Shown in pieces: positions 53,146-63,002 of a DNA stretch of 64,000 nt. The notes below the pieces were generated by a model. It had not been told where the DNA came from, did not search any database, and saw only the letters and a program-made list of their open reading frames with translations. The first letter of the stretch is position 1; the number at the start of each line of letters is the position of its first letter. A program made the position numbers and the translations under genes. The DNA comes from Chitinophagaceae bacterium BSSC1. GTDB taxonomy: Bacteria > Bacteroidota > Bacteroidia > Chitinophagales > Chitinophagaceae. The stretch is taken from assembly GCA_002256435.1 (NCBI GenBank), contig NKJC01000006.1, positions 186,001 to 250,000 on the forward strand, in the 5' to 3' direction.

Positions 53146-54783
53146 TTAGATTTTTCTTGCTGTGTTAATTACGTTTACTCCGTTAAAACGGGTGGTTGAT
53201 GAACCGTGTGATACGGCATTGGATTGACCCGGCTGGCCCTTGCCATCATTGAAAGCACCACCTAAACGGTAGTCCTCTTTATCGGCAATGGCAGTTACGG
53301 AATTCCAGAATTCCTGTGTATTAGACTGGTAAGACACGTCTTTGAGCATGCCTACAATTTTACCATTTTTCACTTCATAGAAACTCTGACCACCAAATTG
53401 GAAATTGTAACGCTGTTGATCAATGGAGAAAGAACCATCACCAATAATGTAAATACCTTTCTCTACATTTTTGATTAGGTCATCCACGCTTAATTTCTCC
53501 TTGCCTGCAGCAAGAGAAACGTTTGGCATTCTTTGAAACTGAACATCGTTCCAACTTTGTGCATAGCAACAACCATGACTTTCTTTCATGCCCAGCATAT
53601 GCGCTTGGTCACGAATGGCTTGAAAATTAACTAGCACACCATCTTTGATAATATCCCATTGTTTGGTTCCAACGCCTTCGTCATCATAACCCACGGCACC
53701 TAGTGAACCATATTGTTTTTTATCAGCTACAATATTTACCAGCTTAGATCCAAAATTGAACTTCTTAGAATTCAATTTTTCTAAGGTTAAGAAACTGGTT
53801 CCTGCATAGTTGGCTTCATAACCCAATACCCTATCCAATTCAGTTGGGTGTGCTACTGATTCATGAATGGTTAACCACAAATGAGAAGGATCCAAGATCA
53901 AGTCATACTTACCTGGTTCTACTGACTTGGCTTTGATTTTTTGTTTTACCCCTTCTGTAGCATTGGCTATATCTTCCATCATATCATAACGGTTCTTATA
54001 GCGCGTTACCACACCTTCCACTTTTTCAGCAGGGTTGGCATTCAAATATTCATAACCCATACCAACAGGAGAGCTCAATGCCTTAATGGATTCAAACTTA
54101 CCAGAGGCTTGGTCAATTTTGGTCACTGTAAAATTGGGGAACAATCGATGAATGTCTTGGTCAATATAAGAACCATCGCTACTAGCAAAATACTTTTGTT
54201 CGTTTACTGCAAGGATAGCAGAGTTGACAAAGTTTACACCACCTTTCATAGCTAGTGCATTTGCAGCCAAGAGCAGGTCTACTTTTTCTTTTACTGGAAC
54301 TTCAAAAGCATTTTTCTCAATGGGCGTTTTCCAACTCACATCTCCATAACCCTTTTGTGGTGCAAGTTGTACAGGATTGTCCAAAATTTTAGCGTTGGCT
54401 TTGGCTACTGCTACAGCGCGTTCTGCTGTACGGGCAACCCCTTCTTTGGTTACATTATTGCTAGAGGCAAAACCCCAGCTACCATTGGCAATTACTCTAA
54501 TACCTACACCAAATGATTCGGTGTTGGCAACGTTTTGTACACGGTTTTCACGCGTCACAACAAATTGGTTTAGGTAGCGGCCAATTCTAACATCGGTGTA
54601 AGTAGCGCCTTTTGCTTTTGCTGCAGAAAGGGCCACATCGGCCAACTGTTTTTTAATGGCTACATCCATGCCCCCGTTTAAAGCGGCTTCCACTTCAATG
54701 GGGGTAGCATGCAACATGGAACGGGGAATCATAAATGCCCCCATGCCCATGGCAGTGTTTCTTAAAAAGTCTTTTCTATCCAA
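53146..54783 (-). CDS. TldD-like metalloprotease, second copy
   Basis: A 545-residue TldD-family protein with intact zinc site HESVAH and PTELDRVLGYEANYAG. The leader (DRKDFLRNTAMGMGAF) has the layout of a Tat signal but Arg-Lys in place of Arg-Arg. No in-frame ATG exists; TTG 54783 gives MDRKDFLRN, matching the other copies (TTG 54792 is an alternative). It lies about 25 bases after the first tldE and four bases before the second. Confidence 0.9.
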   Translation of the reverse strand: MDRKDFLRNTAMGMGAFMIPRSMLHATPIEVEAALNGGMDVAIKKQLADVALSAAKAKGATYTDVRIGRYLNQFVVTRENRVQNVANTESFGVGIRVIANGSWGFASSNNVTKEGVARTAERAVAVAKANAKILDNPVQLAPQKGYGDVSWKTPIEKNAFEVPVKEKVDLLLAANALAMKGGVNFVNSAILAVNEQKYFASSDGSYIDQDIHRLFPNFTVTKIDQASGKFESIKALSSPVGMGYEYLNANPAEKVEGVVTRYKNRYDMMEDIANATEGVKQKIKAKSVEPGKYDLILDPSHLWLTIHESVAHPTELDRVLGYEANYAGTSFLTLEKLNSKKFNFGSKLVNIVADKKQYGSLGAVGYDDEGVGTKQWDIIKDGVLVNFQAIRDQAHMLGMKESHGCCYAQSWNDVQFQRMPNVSLAAGKEKLSVDDLIKNVEKGIYIIGDGSFSIDQQRYNFQFGGQSFYEVKNGKIVGMLKDVSYQSNTQEFWNSVTAIADKEDYRLGGAFNDGKGQPGQSNAVSHGSSTTRFNGVNVINTARKI

Positions 54784-54808
54784 AATAATCAATTTTACAA
54801 ATGAATAA

Positions 54809-56143
54809 TTATACAGCGTCTGACAATGATGAAAAAGTAAAGTCCCTGATGCGCATGGGTGGAATCAATGCTGATAAGCCAGATTCACCACTTACACAAC
54901 GCTCAGGTTTGCCCAAAGCATCCAAATTATTGAGCATGATTACAGGGCTTTCATTAAAACGGAAATTTTTAACAGGGTGTTTGATTTTCCCGTTTTCAAT
55001 ATAAAAAGTTCCGTCACGCGTTAATCCAGTTAGTAACAATGTTTGAGGATCAACAGAACGGATATACCAAAGTCTGGTGACTAAAATACCTTTCTCAGTT
55101 CCTTTAATCAAATCTTCTAAGCTGGCATCCGTTCCTTCCATGATAATGCCATCTGGAGAAGGAATGGGTTTGGCATTTTTCTTATTGGCCCAATAGCGAG
55201 AAAAATACAAATTCTCTACTACCCCTTTGTTAATCCAATTCATTCTTTCTTGTGGCCTACCATCACCACTCCAGGTAGATGTTGGCATTTCTGGATGTTG
55301 CGGGTCTGAATAGATGGTTACTTTATCGTCTACCAATTTTTCACCCAATTTGGTTTTACCACCAGGCTTACTCAAGAAACTTCTTCCCTCATCTGCCTGT
55401 CTGGCATCCATGGCAAAAAACAAATTCTCCAACAATACAACTGAAGCTGCGGGTTCCAATATTACGGTATACTTACCCGGCTCCAAAGCCTTTGCTGCAG
55501 CAGATCCTGCTGCTTTACTTGCTGCAATCTTAGTTAGAGTATCTACATTTAATTTGCTTACATCGTTGTAAGATTTTGATGCGTAACCAGAACCCTTTCC
55601 GTCTTCTGTTCTAAGGGTTACATTAAAGTCAACGCTTGTAATAGTGTTGTAGGCAAACAAACCATGAGAATTCATCATAGCAGAAAATCCTGCACTATTT
55701 TCCATGAATCCAGCAGCCGTTAATTTATTTTCTTTGGCAATCTTTAAACTGGTGGCTACAGCGTCTGCTCTGAGTTTGGGGTCAATGGCAGCAGTAGCTG
55801 GTACATAGGTTGCAGACTCCTTGTATTGTTGTGGTCCCAAAAAAGACATAAACTCAGGATTCTCAGGAGCTAGCTTTGCCAACTCTTCAGACCTTCTTAC
55901 CACTTTCTCTAAAGACGCATCATCAAATTCGTTGATGGTGGCCACACCTAATTTTTTCCCATACGCAGATGATACCACCAAGCTGCTCCTGCTAATTCCA
56001 CCACTGGTAGAAACCGCATTACGAGCATACCTAATATTACCACCTTCTGAACCACTTAGGTTTATTTCACATTCATCGGCTTTTGAGAAAGCCAGTACTT
56101 TTTTCAGCAATTGTTCTGCCTGTGCTTTGTTTAATATAGCCAT
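54809..56143 (-). CDS. TldE/PmbA-like protein, first copy
   Basis: A 444-residue PmbA/TldE-type protein, identical in length to the second copy and clearly homologous to it. It has no zinc motif and no signal peptide. Shared blocks include GGNIRYARNAVST, DEGRSFLSKPGG and GLTRDGTFYIENGKI. ATG 56143 follows the first tldD stop by two bases. It should form a heterodimer with the adjacent TldD product. Confidence 0.9.
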   Translation of the reverse strand: MAILNKAQAEQLLKKVLAFSKADECEINLSGSEGGNIRYARNAVSTSGGISRSSLVVSSAYGKKLGVATINEFDDASLEKVVRRSEELAKLAPENPEFMSFLGPQQYKESATYVPATAAIDPKLRADAVATSLKIAKENKLTAAGFMENSAGFSAMMNSHGLFAYNTITSVDFNVTLRTEDGKGSGYASKSYNDVSKLNVDTLTKIAASKAAGSAAAKALEPGKYTVILEPAASVVLLENLFFAMDARQADEGRSFLSKPGGKTKLGEKLVDDKVTIYSDPQHPEMPTSTWSGDGRPQERMNWINKGVVENLYFSRYWANKKNAKPIPSPDGIIMEGTDASLEDLIKGTEKGILVTRLWYIRSVDPQTLLLTGLTRDGTFYIENGKIKHPVKNFRFNESPVIMLNNLDALGKPERCVSGESGLSALIPPMRIRDFTFSSLSDAV

Positions 56144-56145
56144 GA

Positions 56146-57786
56146 TTAGATTTTTCTTGCAGTGTTAATAACATTGATACCATTGAATCTTGTGGTAGAT
56201 GCACCATGTGATACGGCACTTACCTGACCAGGCTGTCCTTTACCATCAAAGAAAGAACCACCCAATCTATAATCACGTTTATCGGCAATCGCCGTTACAG
56301 AATTCCAGAATTCCTGTGTATTAGATTGGTAAGCCACGTCTTTGAGCATGGGTCCTATTTTACCATTTTTAATTTCATAAAATAATTGACCGCTGAATTG
56401 GAAATTGTAGCGTTGTTGGTCAATACTATAAGAGCTCTCACCAACAATATAAATACCCTTCTCTACATTTTTCACAATGTCTGCGGGGCTCATGGTTTCT
56501 TTACCTGGCTTCAGAGAAATATTGGGCATCCGTTGAAACTGAACAGAACTCCAGTTATCGGCGTAGCAACAGCCCTGTGATTTTTTCAACCCCAAAATAT
56601 GTGCTTGGTCTCTGGTAGCTTGATAGTTGACCAAAACACCGTCTTTGATAATATCCCATTCTTGTGTTTCTACACCTTCATCATCAAACCCAACTGCACC
56701 AAGGGAATGAGGTTGCAATTTATCAGCTACAATATTGACTAATTTGCTACCGTAATTAAAGTTGCCAGATTTCCATTTGTCTAAGGTTAAAAATGAAGTA
56801 CCTGCAAAATTGGCTTCATAACCCAACACCCTATCTAATTCTGAGGGGTGACCCGATGATTCATGGATGGTTAAGAATAAATTGGTGGGATCAATGACTA
56901 GGTCATATTTGCCAGCATCTACAGACCTGGCAATCATTTTTTCTTGCACTTGTTTGGCACCGTCTTTGGCGTCTTGCAACATATCATATCGGTTCCTATA
57001 TAAATTACCTGTTAATCCCTTGATGGTTTCACCAGCAGAAGGATTCAGGTATTCATAACCCATACCCATGGGTGAAGACAAGGCACTCCTAGTTTCAAAC
57101 TTTCCTGAAGTTGCGTCTATCTTGGTAATAGAAAATGTTGGCCAGATTCTATGAATGTCTTGGTCAATATAAGAGCCATCGCTACTAGCAAAATATTTTT
57201 GTTCATTTACCAAGAAGAGTAAACTATTCATGTAGTTGGCACCACCTTTCATAGCAGCATCATTCACACCAAGCAGTAAGTCTACTTTTTCTTTGATAGG
57301 AACTTCAAAGGCATTTTTTTCAATAGGTGTTTTCCAACTTACTTCTCCCTGACCCTTTTGAGGTGCCAGTTGCACGGGCTCGGTTAATAAGCGGGCATTT
57401 TCTTTGGCAATAGCAACCGCTAATGCAGCTGTTTTTGCAATGCTATCTGTATCAAGATTATCCGTAGCTGCAAAACCCCAACTACCATTGGCTATGACCC
57501 TTATACCAATCCCATAGCTTTCTGTATTGACTACATTCTCCACTTTGTCTTCTCTGGTAATCACAAACTGATTCAGGTATCTACCAATGCGCACATCGGT
57601 ATAACTAGCACCCTTTGACCTAGCAGCATTTAAGGCAATATCTGCCATGCGCTTTTTTTGTGGAATATCAAATCGGGTTTCTAATAATGCTGCTGCGTCT
57701 ACTTGATTGGCATATAGCATTGATTTTGGAAGAAAGAGCGCCCCCATTCCCATGGAAGCGTTCCTAATAAAGTCTTTTCTTTTCAA
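56146..57786 (-). CDS. TldD-like metalloprotease, first copy
   Basis: A 546-residue TldD-family protein with zinc site HESSGH and PSELDRVLGYEANFAG. The leader KRKDFIRNASMGMGALF resembles a Tat signal with Arg-Lys. The frame opens after a TGA stop with no ATG, so TTG 57786 is the start. It is the first of the five tandem TldD/TldE genes and is probably transcribed from a promoter in the 77-base gap upstream, or by read-through from the moxR-bat cluster. Confidence 0.9.
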   Translation of the reverse strand: MKRKDFIRNASMGMGALFLPKSMLYANQVDAAALLETRFDIPQKKRMADIALNAARSKGASYTDVRIGRYLNQFVITREDKVENVVNTESYGIGIRVIANGSWGFAATDNLDTDSIAKTAALAVAIAKENARLLTEPVQLAPQKGQGEVSWKTPIEKNAFEVPIKEKVDLLLGVNDAAMKGGANYMNSLLFLVNEQKYFASSDGSYIDQDIHRIWPTFSITKIDATSGKFETRSALSSPMGMGYEYLNPSAGETIKGLTGNLYRNRYDMLQDAKDGAKQVQEKMIARSVDAGKYDLVIDPTNLFLTIHESSGHPSELDRVLGYEANFAGTSFLTLDKWKSGNFNYGSKLVNIVADKLQPHSLGAVGFDDEGVETQEWDIIKDGVLVNYQATRDQAHILGLKKSQGCCYADNWSSVQFQRMPNISLKPGKETMSPADIVKNVEKGIYIVGESSYSIDQQRYNFQFSGQLFYEIKNGKIGPMLKDVAYQSNTQEFWNSVTAIADKRDYRLGGSFFDGKGQPGQVSAVSHGASTTRFNGINVINTARKI

Positions 57787-57838
57787 AATGCATCAGGCTT
57801 TATAGGTTGTATAATAAACTCAATATAAGCAACTAGAC

Positions 57839-57872
57839 CAAACTTACCACGCCATTTATCATATTATTCCAA
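57839..57872 (-). promoter_or_regulatory. Probable promoter of the TldD/TldE array
   Basis: On the minus strand, TTGG is followed after 22 bases by TAAGTTTG (57846-57839), an exact TAnnTTTG -7 box. The -33 element is imperfect and the spacer is long. A start near 57833 would give a leader of about 47 bases. Confidence 0.4.
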
Positions 57873-59609
57873 TTTGGATTCTATCCACAGAACGGCTAGC
57901 CCCAATAGCAAAATCAGCCAGGCCCAAATTGCGGGAACGTATTGCCTTTTTGGTTGCAATGGCTCCAAGGTTTTGGACTTTTTATCATCACCGGAGTTAG
58001 CTAACCAGGTCTTTGTTTGGACAATATTTTTAGACCATTGGGTTAATTGCCAATCCTTTGTATCAAAGACATACCAAGGTTTTATTTGACCACCAGATGT
58101 AACCAAGTTCTGCCAGCCGGATTGCTGAGGCCAAAATTGCCCCTCCTGTTTAAATGCATATATGGCATTTTGTTGCAAATAGATTTTTGAACCAGAAACC
58201 AGGGATATGGAATCTTGAGCAAGATCTTTCCATTGAACTATTGGTACAGGATGATGAATAAAATCCATACCCGAACCCAGTGTCCATGATTCTTTGATTG
58301 CTGTTTGACTGGCCACTGATTCCAATAATTGGGTCCAATAAAAATCATAATCCCATTGTTTTCCAGCCAATGACCAAAGATGGGTTTGTCCTAAAGTGCT
58401 GTATCCAATTTTACCCATTCCCTCCAAATAAATCCCTGCCAATACCCTACCCTTTGCATCTGAGACTAGGGTTTGCATTTTTGCAGAAGGCAACATCATG
58501 AGATAAGCGTCTTTGTTGATCATTGGATGCCAAGTACTATCATGACCCTGCATTTTCAAATATCGATTGGCACTTGAACTGTCCTGAATATTTTTTAATA
58601 CAAGTGCTTGATCCAATAAAGCCGCGTGTTTTAAAATGGTATCTGTGGTGACCAATAAACCCAAACCTTTTTCTCTAATAGCAGCCCGGACCTGGTATTG
58701 TTCCATAGCTGACAAATTATTTAATGAAGCTTCATCTGTTAATAGCAGATCAAAACTAGAGAGTAAGCCAGCGTTGATGTTGAGCAAGTTGGCGCTAGCG
58801 CGATTGGAGAAGGCTTGATCAAATATTTGTTTACTAATCCTAGTTCTAGCAGCCAATTCATACCCATGATCTGTAAGCCAATTTTTTAAGAATTTTTGTT
58901 CAAAACTAGGAGCGTCTTGCAAAAGCAGCACCGATATGGGCTTGGGCGATTGCACTATAAATGGAATGGGATTTTTAGACAAAGTATCCTTACCCTTTAA
59001 AAGCAATAGTTGAAAATTACCCGTACCCAAATTTTTGGGACTTGGATTAAATTCAAAACGATTACTGCCTTGAGCACCCAGATTTCTTTGATCAATGACT
59101 AGTAAACCTGATACCAGTTGCAGCTGCAGTTTTTGTTGCTGAGGATTGCTTACGCTTCCTTGAATTAAAAGACCTTGCCCAAGGGAAATTTCTTGCTTCC
59201 AATGAATACTAGCAATCCCTGTGGGTAATGGACTTGCATGAAAACGGGTGGTTGATTTGGGAATGTTCCAAACACTGGTATCGGGCAAGCCATAACCAAA
59301 TACATGTATTTCAGCTGCTTGGTCAATTTGTGATTGATCCAAATTTTCCCAAGAGACTTTTACTGCATTTGACTTATTGTATGCGGCAACAGTATCTTTT
59401 TGATAACCTCCGGTTAAAATCAACAAATGATTATTACCAGAAATAACTGAACTATTATCAAAAGGAATTACCAATAAGGCCATACCCAATACAACCGCCA
59501 AGGAAGCCCATAATCTTAACCAACGTCTACGCTGAATGGGATTTAAAAAAACTACTCCCAAAAATACCATTGTCAACAGGACAATACCTATCAGATAAAA
59601 AATCATCAT
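57864..59609 (-). CDS. Large membrane protein of the MoxR-Bat cluster, unknown function
   Basis: A 581-residue protein with two N-terminal helices (about residues 3-22 and 32-48), a long extracytoplasmic region and a C-terminal helix (about 557-575) ending in ESKLE. The middle (about 215-345) resembles the class I glutamine-amidotransferase-like/VWA-linked membrane proteins seen in Bat clusters, but I see no catalytic triad. ATG 59609 overlaps the upstream DUF4175 stop by four bases, so it is part of the same operon. Confidence 0.7.
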   Translation of the reverse strand: MMIFYLIGIVLLTMVFLGVVFLNPIQRRRWLRLWASLAVVLGMALLVIPFDNSSVISGNNHLLILTGGYQKDTVAAYNKSNAVKVSWENLDQSQIDQAAEIHVFGYGLPDTSVWNIPKSTTRFHASPLPTGIASIHWKQEISLGQGLLIQGSVSNPQQQKLQLQLVSGLLVIDQRNLGAQGSNRFEFNPSPKNLGTGNFQLLLLKGKDTLSKNPIPFIVQSPKPISVLLLQDAPSFEQKFLKNWLTDHGYELAARTRISKQIFDQAFSNRASANLLNINAGLLSSFDLLLTDEASLNNLSAMEQYQVRAAIREKGLGLLVTTDTILKHAALLDQALVLKNIQDSSSANRYLKMQGHDSTWHPMINKDAYLMMLPSAKMQTLVSDAKGRVLAGIYLEGMGKIGYSTLGQTHLWSLAGKQWDYDFYWTQLLESVASQTAIKESWTLGSGMDFIHHPVPIVQWKDLAQDSISLVSGSKIYLQQNAIYAFKQEGQFWPQQSGWQNLVTSGGQIKPWYVFDTKDWQLTQWSKNIVQTKTWLANSGDDKKSKTLEPLQPKRQYVPAIWAWLILLLGLAVLWIESKLE

Positions 59610-61723
59610 GGTTTCCTGTTTAAGTGAATAAAATATTGTTGTGATAGACCACCGTCTGCTGAACGTTGTTGCAGGTTGGGCAACCTAGTTGCTGTTTGTA
59701 ATAATTGCTCACAAGCAGTAATGGCTAAATGTCTATCATAATTGGTAATAGGCATTGACGTTTGTAACTGTTCCATGATTCTTTTCATGGCTTCAAAAGC
59801 CAATAAATATTTGCCGGGTTTAGCAATGGCTTCTTGGTGCAATTGATTCAAGGTTTGATTCAAGACAAGCAGATCAGATGGCTGTTTACCCATACCAAGC
59901 TCTAAAGAAGCTAACAATCCCATCCCTTGTCTCAAGACTAATAATGGATTTGTATTTACTGGTGCTGTTTGAATTTTAAGTGGAGGAACAATTTTACTCA
60001 AATCGGCCGTTAACCTTTTTTCTAATTTTATTGGAGTTGTTTTCTGACTAGTCTTAGCAACATAAGCCCTTGATTGTTGTTGTAAATCTTTGAGCAAACG
60101 AAGTGCCTTGTATTCAAAAGGCAGGGCTTCTTTTGGAAAAAAGGTACGGAGTTGCAATTCAGATTTCCACATTTCATTTAGAATAGCTTTTAATTGCATC
60201 TTGGTTTGAGGATCAAAAAAACTGGCGTCTTCCGCATTATCGTGTTTGTGAGAAAACTCATCCATAATGGCTGATGCATCTCCAAATACCGCGGTGCCAT
60301 GATCGTGTTCGTCTTCATCATGACCGCCCCCTACTTCTCCCATAGATTCCTCACCCAAAAATTTACCATAACGCAAACGGAGTAATTTCTGGTCAATCCC
60401 CAATGAATTACTTTTTTCTTTAAAAGAATCCAAAGGCATTTTATCCTTGTCTTTTAACAATTGCTCTGTTTCAATGATGATCTGTCTTTGGCTTCTGAAA
60501 AACTCCGGTTTTAGGTTCAAACTATTGATGACAATATCGGTATTCATCAATTCTGCGGTATCGGGCAAATTGATGATATGAATATCTGACCTAGCTTCTT
60601 GTCCATGACTATCTAAAGCTTTTACATAATAATACAACTCATCTCCAGGCTGCATCTTAAGCGCTTGTAAATTAATTGTCAAAACAATTTCCTTGTTTAA
60701 TTCCTTTGGCCCAAACTGACCAAGGTCTCGCTCTTGGTCTTGAAATTTTACAGCTTCTCCACCCCCACTTGCTACTGTTAACATGAGCTTGGCTTGAGCA
60801 ATGCCAAAGTCATCACTGATACTAGCTTTCAGGGGAACTTGCAAAGAAGCTCCATAATCAAGGGTTTTATAAGGAGCCGGTTCTTTGATTCTAATAACCG
60901 GAGGCAGGTCATGCACCAGTTCTATGGGATAGTGTTCAGACAAGGTTTTCCCAAAATTGATCTGATACAAACCATTGGTAATGACCTTGGTTTGAAAACG
61001 CCATTTGGTATGTACAGCATCTAAGGGTTTAAAATCTTGTGGAATTGAATCATTAAAGCGAATATTTGGAGCTGTGTTACTGGAATCAGTAACTATGATC
61101 CATTCTATGACAGAACCTTCTATGGCATTGATTGCTGGTTGTTCTTGTTGCAAATTTGGTTTGCCAGTATAAGTAGGTGGCTGAATTTGAATATGCATGG
61201 AACGGATGCCTGCAACTACTATTTTTGACGCAGGTAGTTCCACTGGATTTGCATTTTTGTTTGAATAAGACCAATGGAATAAACCCACTAGCAATAAAGC
61301 CATTAAAACAGTTGTTAATGCGCCAATCCAAATGCTTAATGCTTTTACAAAAGGAGGTTTGGGCTGCAATTCTAAGAATACAGATGCTATTTTCTGACGC
61401 TGCCATTGCTCCAATTGCGTTCCTTGGTCTGTAGGTTGAAACAATAGATCAGCACTGTCTTCCATTAAAGGATAGTTAGCATTTAAATAGGCTGCTAGAT
61501 CCGTCTCTGACAATTTCCATTGTTTAGGAAAAAACAAAATCGCCATCACGGCTATTAGTTCTACTGCAAGCAGCCAAAGATTAGAAACAGGATGCAGGCA
61601 TTGAATCAATAAAAACAGAAAGGCCAACAAGGTCATGACACGTAATAAAAACAATCCCGCTTTTAAGAACTGCCATTGCTTATGCAGCAATTGAATATGA
61701 GGTAGGTGATGCTGCTCAGCCAT
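59606..61723 (-). CDS. DUF4175-family membrane protein
   Basis: A 705-residue protein starting at ATG 61723, which overlaps the BatA-like stop by eight bases. Two or three helices near the N-terminus (about residues 28-75 and 133-155) precede a long periplasmic region with Ig-like strands, a histidine/aspartate-rich loop (GGGHDEDEHDHG) and a coiled-coil C-terminal half. DUF4175 proteins are frequent in Bacteroidota Bat clusters; the function is unknown. It should form an envelope complex with its neighbours. Confidence 0.8.
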   Translation of the reverse strand: MAEQHHLPHIQLLHKQWQFLKAGLFLLRVMTLLAFLFLLIQCLHPVSNLWLLAVELIAVMAILFFPKQWKLSETDLAAYLNANYPLMEDSADLLFQPTDQGTQLEQWQRQKIASVFLELQPKPPFVKALSIWIGALTTVLMALLLVGLFHWSYSNKNANPVELPASKIVVAGIRSMHIQIQPPTYTGKPNLQQEQPAINAIEGSVIEWIIVTDSSNTAPNIRFNDSIPQDFKPLDAVHTKWRFQTKVITNGLYQINFGKTLSEHYPIELVHDLPPVIRIKEPAPYKTLDYGASLQVPLKASISDDFGIAQAKLMLTVASGGGEAVKFQDQERDLGQFGPKELNKEIVLTINLQALKMQPGDELYYYVKALDSHGQEARSDIHIINLPDTAELMNTDIVINSLNLKPEFFRSQRQIIIETEQLLKDKDKMPLDSFKEKSNSLGIDQKLLRLRYGKFLGEESMGEVGGGHDEDEHDHGTAVFGDASAIMDEFSHKHDNAEDASFFDPQTKMQLKAILNEMWKSELQLRTFFPKEALPFEYKALRLLKDLQQQSRAYVAKTSQKTTPIKLEKRLTADLSKIVPPLKIQTAPVNTNPLLVLRQGMGLLASLELGMGKQPSDLLVLNQTLNQLHQEAIAKPGKYLLAFEAMKRIMEQLQTSMPITNYDRHLAITACEQLLQTATRLPNLQQRSADGGLSQQYFIHLNRKP

Positions 61724-63002
61724 GGGTTTTGTTTTTAGTTTGATAAAAAACAATCACCCTTTCTATGATTAAAAATACCAACAACAAACCCCAGATCCAA
61801 TGACTCAATGGTTGTTGACTAGTGGAAACTGTTGGACTATTTTGCCCCTGATTTTGAATGTGTTGTTCAGGCAGTATTTGAACTGGGTCCATGGCTAGAT
61901 GACTAGGATCAAATGGTTTTGAACCCAATAAAAATTCCTGCATCAAACTTGGAAATGCGGGACTCCAAACCAATCCATTCCAATCAGGATGAAAACGGGT
62001 ATTCATTAGATACTGACCATTTCCTCTTTTTTGTAAAACCGCTTGGCCAAATCCATCTTCCCAAATCAGTTCTCCCTTTAACTGCATGGGAATGGTTTTG
62101 TATAATGGAATCTTTTCTTGAAGGCTAACTGTACTAGCATAGATTTGGGTTTGCACTATTTGTTCATTACCCAATTGATAGGACCAGGTATGCTTAGAAT
62201 TGTTCTTAGGCAAGGGCTTATCTGATAGCCAAAACAACCAATCTTGGCCATCAGGTATTTGAGTAGGATTATTGAATTTAGCAACCAAGATGGTATCACC
62301 TCTAACCATCTGAATGGCTTTACAAACAGCCAATAAATAATCGGCATCAGCAGCATAGTCATCTGCCAATACTGCAATGCGAATGTTTTGTTTGCGTTTG
62401 TTGATTCCTGTATCAACTTGGGTAGGCATAGAATAGGTTTTCCAAACCATGGATCTATGCAATATTGGTTTTACGCCCCTATAATATTGCAATAGTTCAG
62501 GTGTATACAAATGCAATTGATAATTCGCAGGCACTTGCTTTTCTAATAGACTAGCCAATGCCCAGAGATTAGGAACAGGTTCTGAAGAATTGGGCTTACT
62601 TGAATCAGACTTTAGATCCAGTGCGGGAAAACCGGGTTCCAAAGCATGTAATTCCATCCCCTGTTGCAACAAAGAATCAATGCTTTTTTGGTGCATTTGA
62701 TAGGCCATTTTCATGGACGATCTTGGTACCATCACCCATCCCTGATTGCTTTGTTGAGTATTTGAGTTCCAAATAGGTTGGGCTAAAAACAAGGAAAGTA
62801 ATAAGATAATTAAACACCTTAGAATTAATAACCAAATTTCCGTGAGTTGTAGTCTAGAGCTTCGCTTGCTGGGCGATGGATCCATGAAACGAATGCTTCC
62901 AACTTCAAGTACTTTTCCGGGTTGTTGGTTCCACAAATGAATGGCAATGGGAATGATCACACCCAATGCAGACCAAAGCCATATAGGATTCAAAAACTGC
63001 AT
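61716..63002 (-). CDS. BatA-domain membrane protein
   Basis: A 428-residue protein with the BatA N-terminal domain: MQFLNPIWLWSALGVIIPI and a second helix around LLILRCLIILLLSLFLAQP (residues about 60-80), typical of the aerotolerance (Bat) proteins. A periplasmic domain and a C-terminal helix (about 400-418) follow. Its start codon shares one base with the DUF58 stop (TAATG), so the two are coupled. It probably acts with MoxR and DUF58 in envelope complex assembly. Confidence 0.85.
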   Translation of the reverse strand: MQFLNPIWLWSALGVIIPIAIHLWNQQPGKVLEVGSIRFMDPSPSKRSSRLQLTEIWLLILRCLIILLLSLFLAQPIWNSNTQQSNQGWVMVPRSSMKMAYQMHQKSIDSLLQQGMELHALEPGFPALDLKSDSSKPNSSEPVPNLWALASLLEKQVPANYQLHLYTPELLQYYRGVKPILHRSMVWKTYSMPTQVDTGINKRKQNIRIAVLADDYAADADYLLAVCKAIQMVRGDTILVAKFNNPTQIPDGQDWLFWLSDKPLPKNNSKHTWSYQLGNEQIVQTQIYASTVSLQEKIPLYKTIPMQLKGELIWEDGFGQAVLQKRGNGQYLMNTRFHPDWNGLVWSPAFPSLMQEFLLGSKPFDPSHLAMDPVQILPEQHIQNQGQNSPTVSTSQQPLSHWIWGLLLVFLIIERVIVFYQTKNKTHG

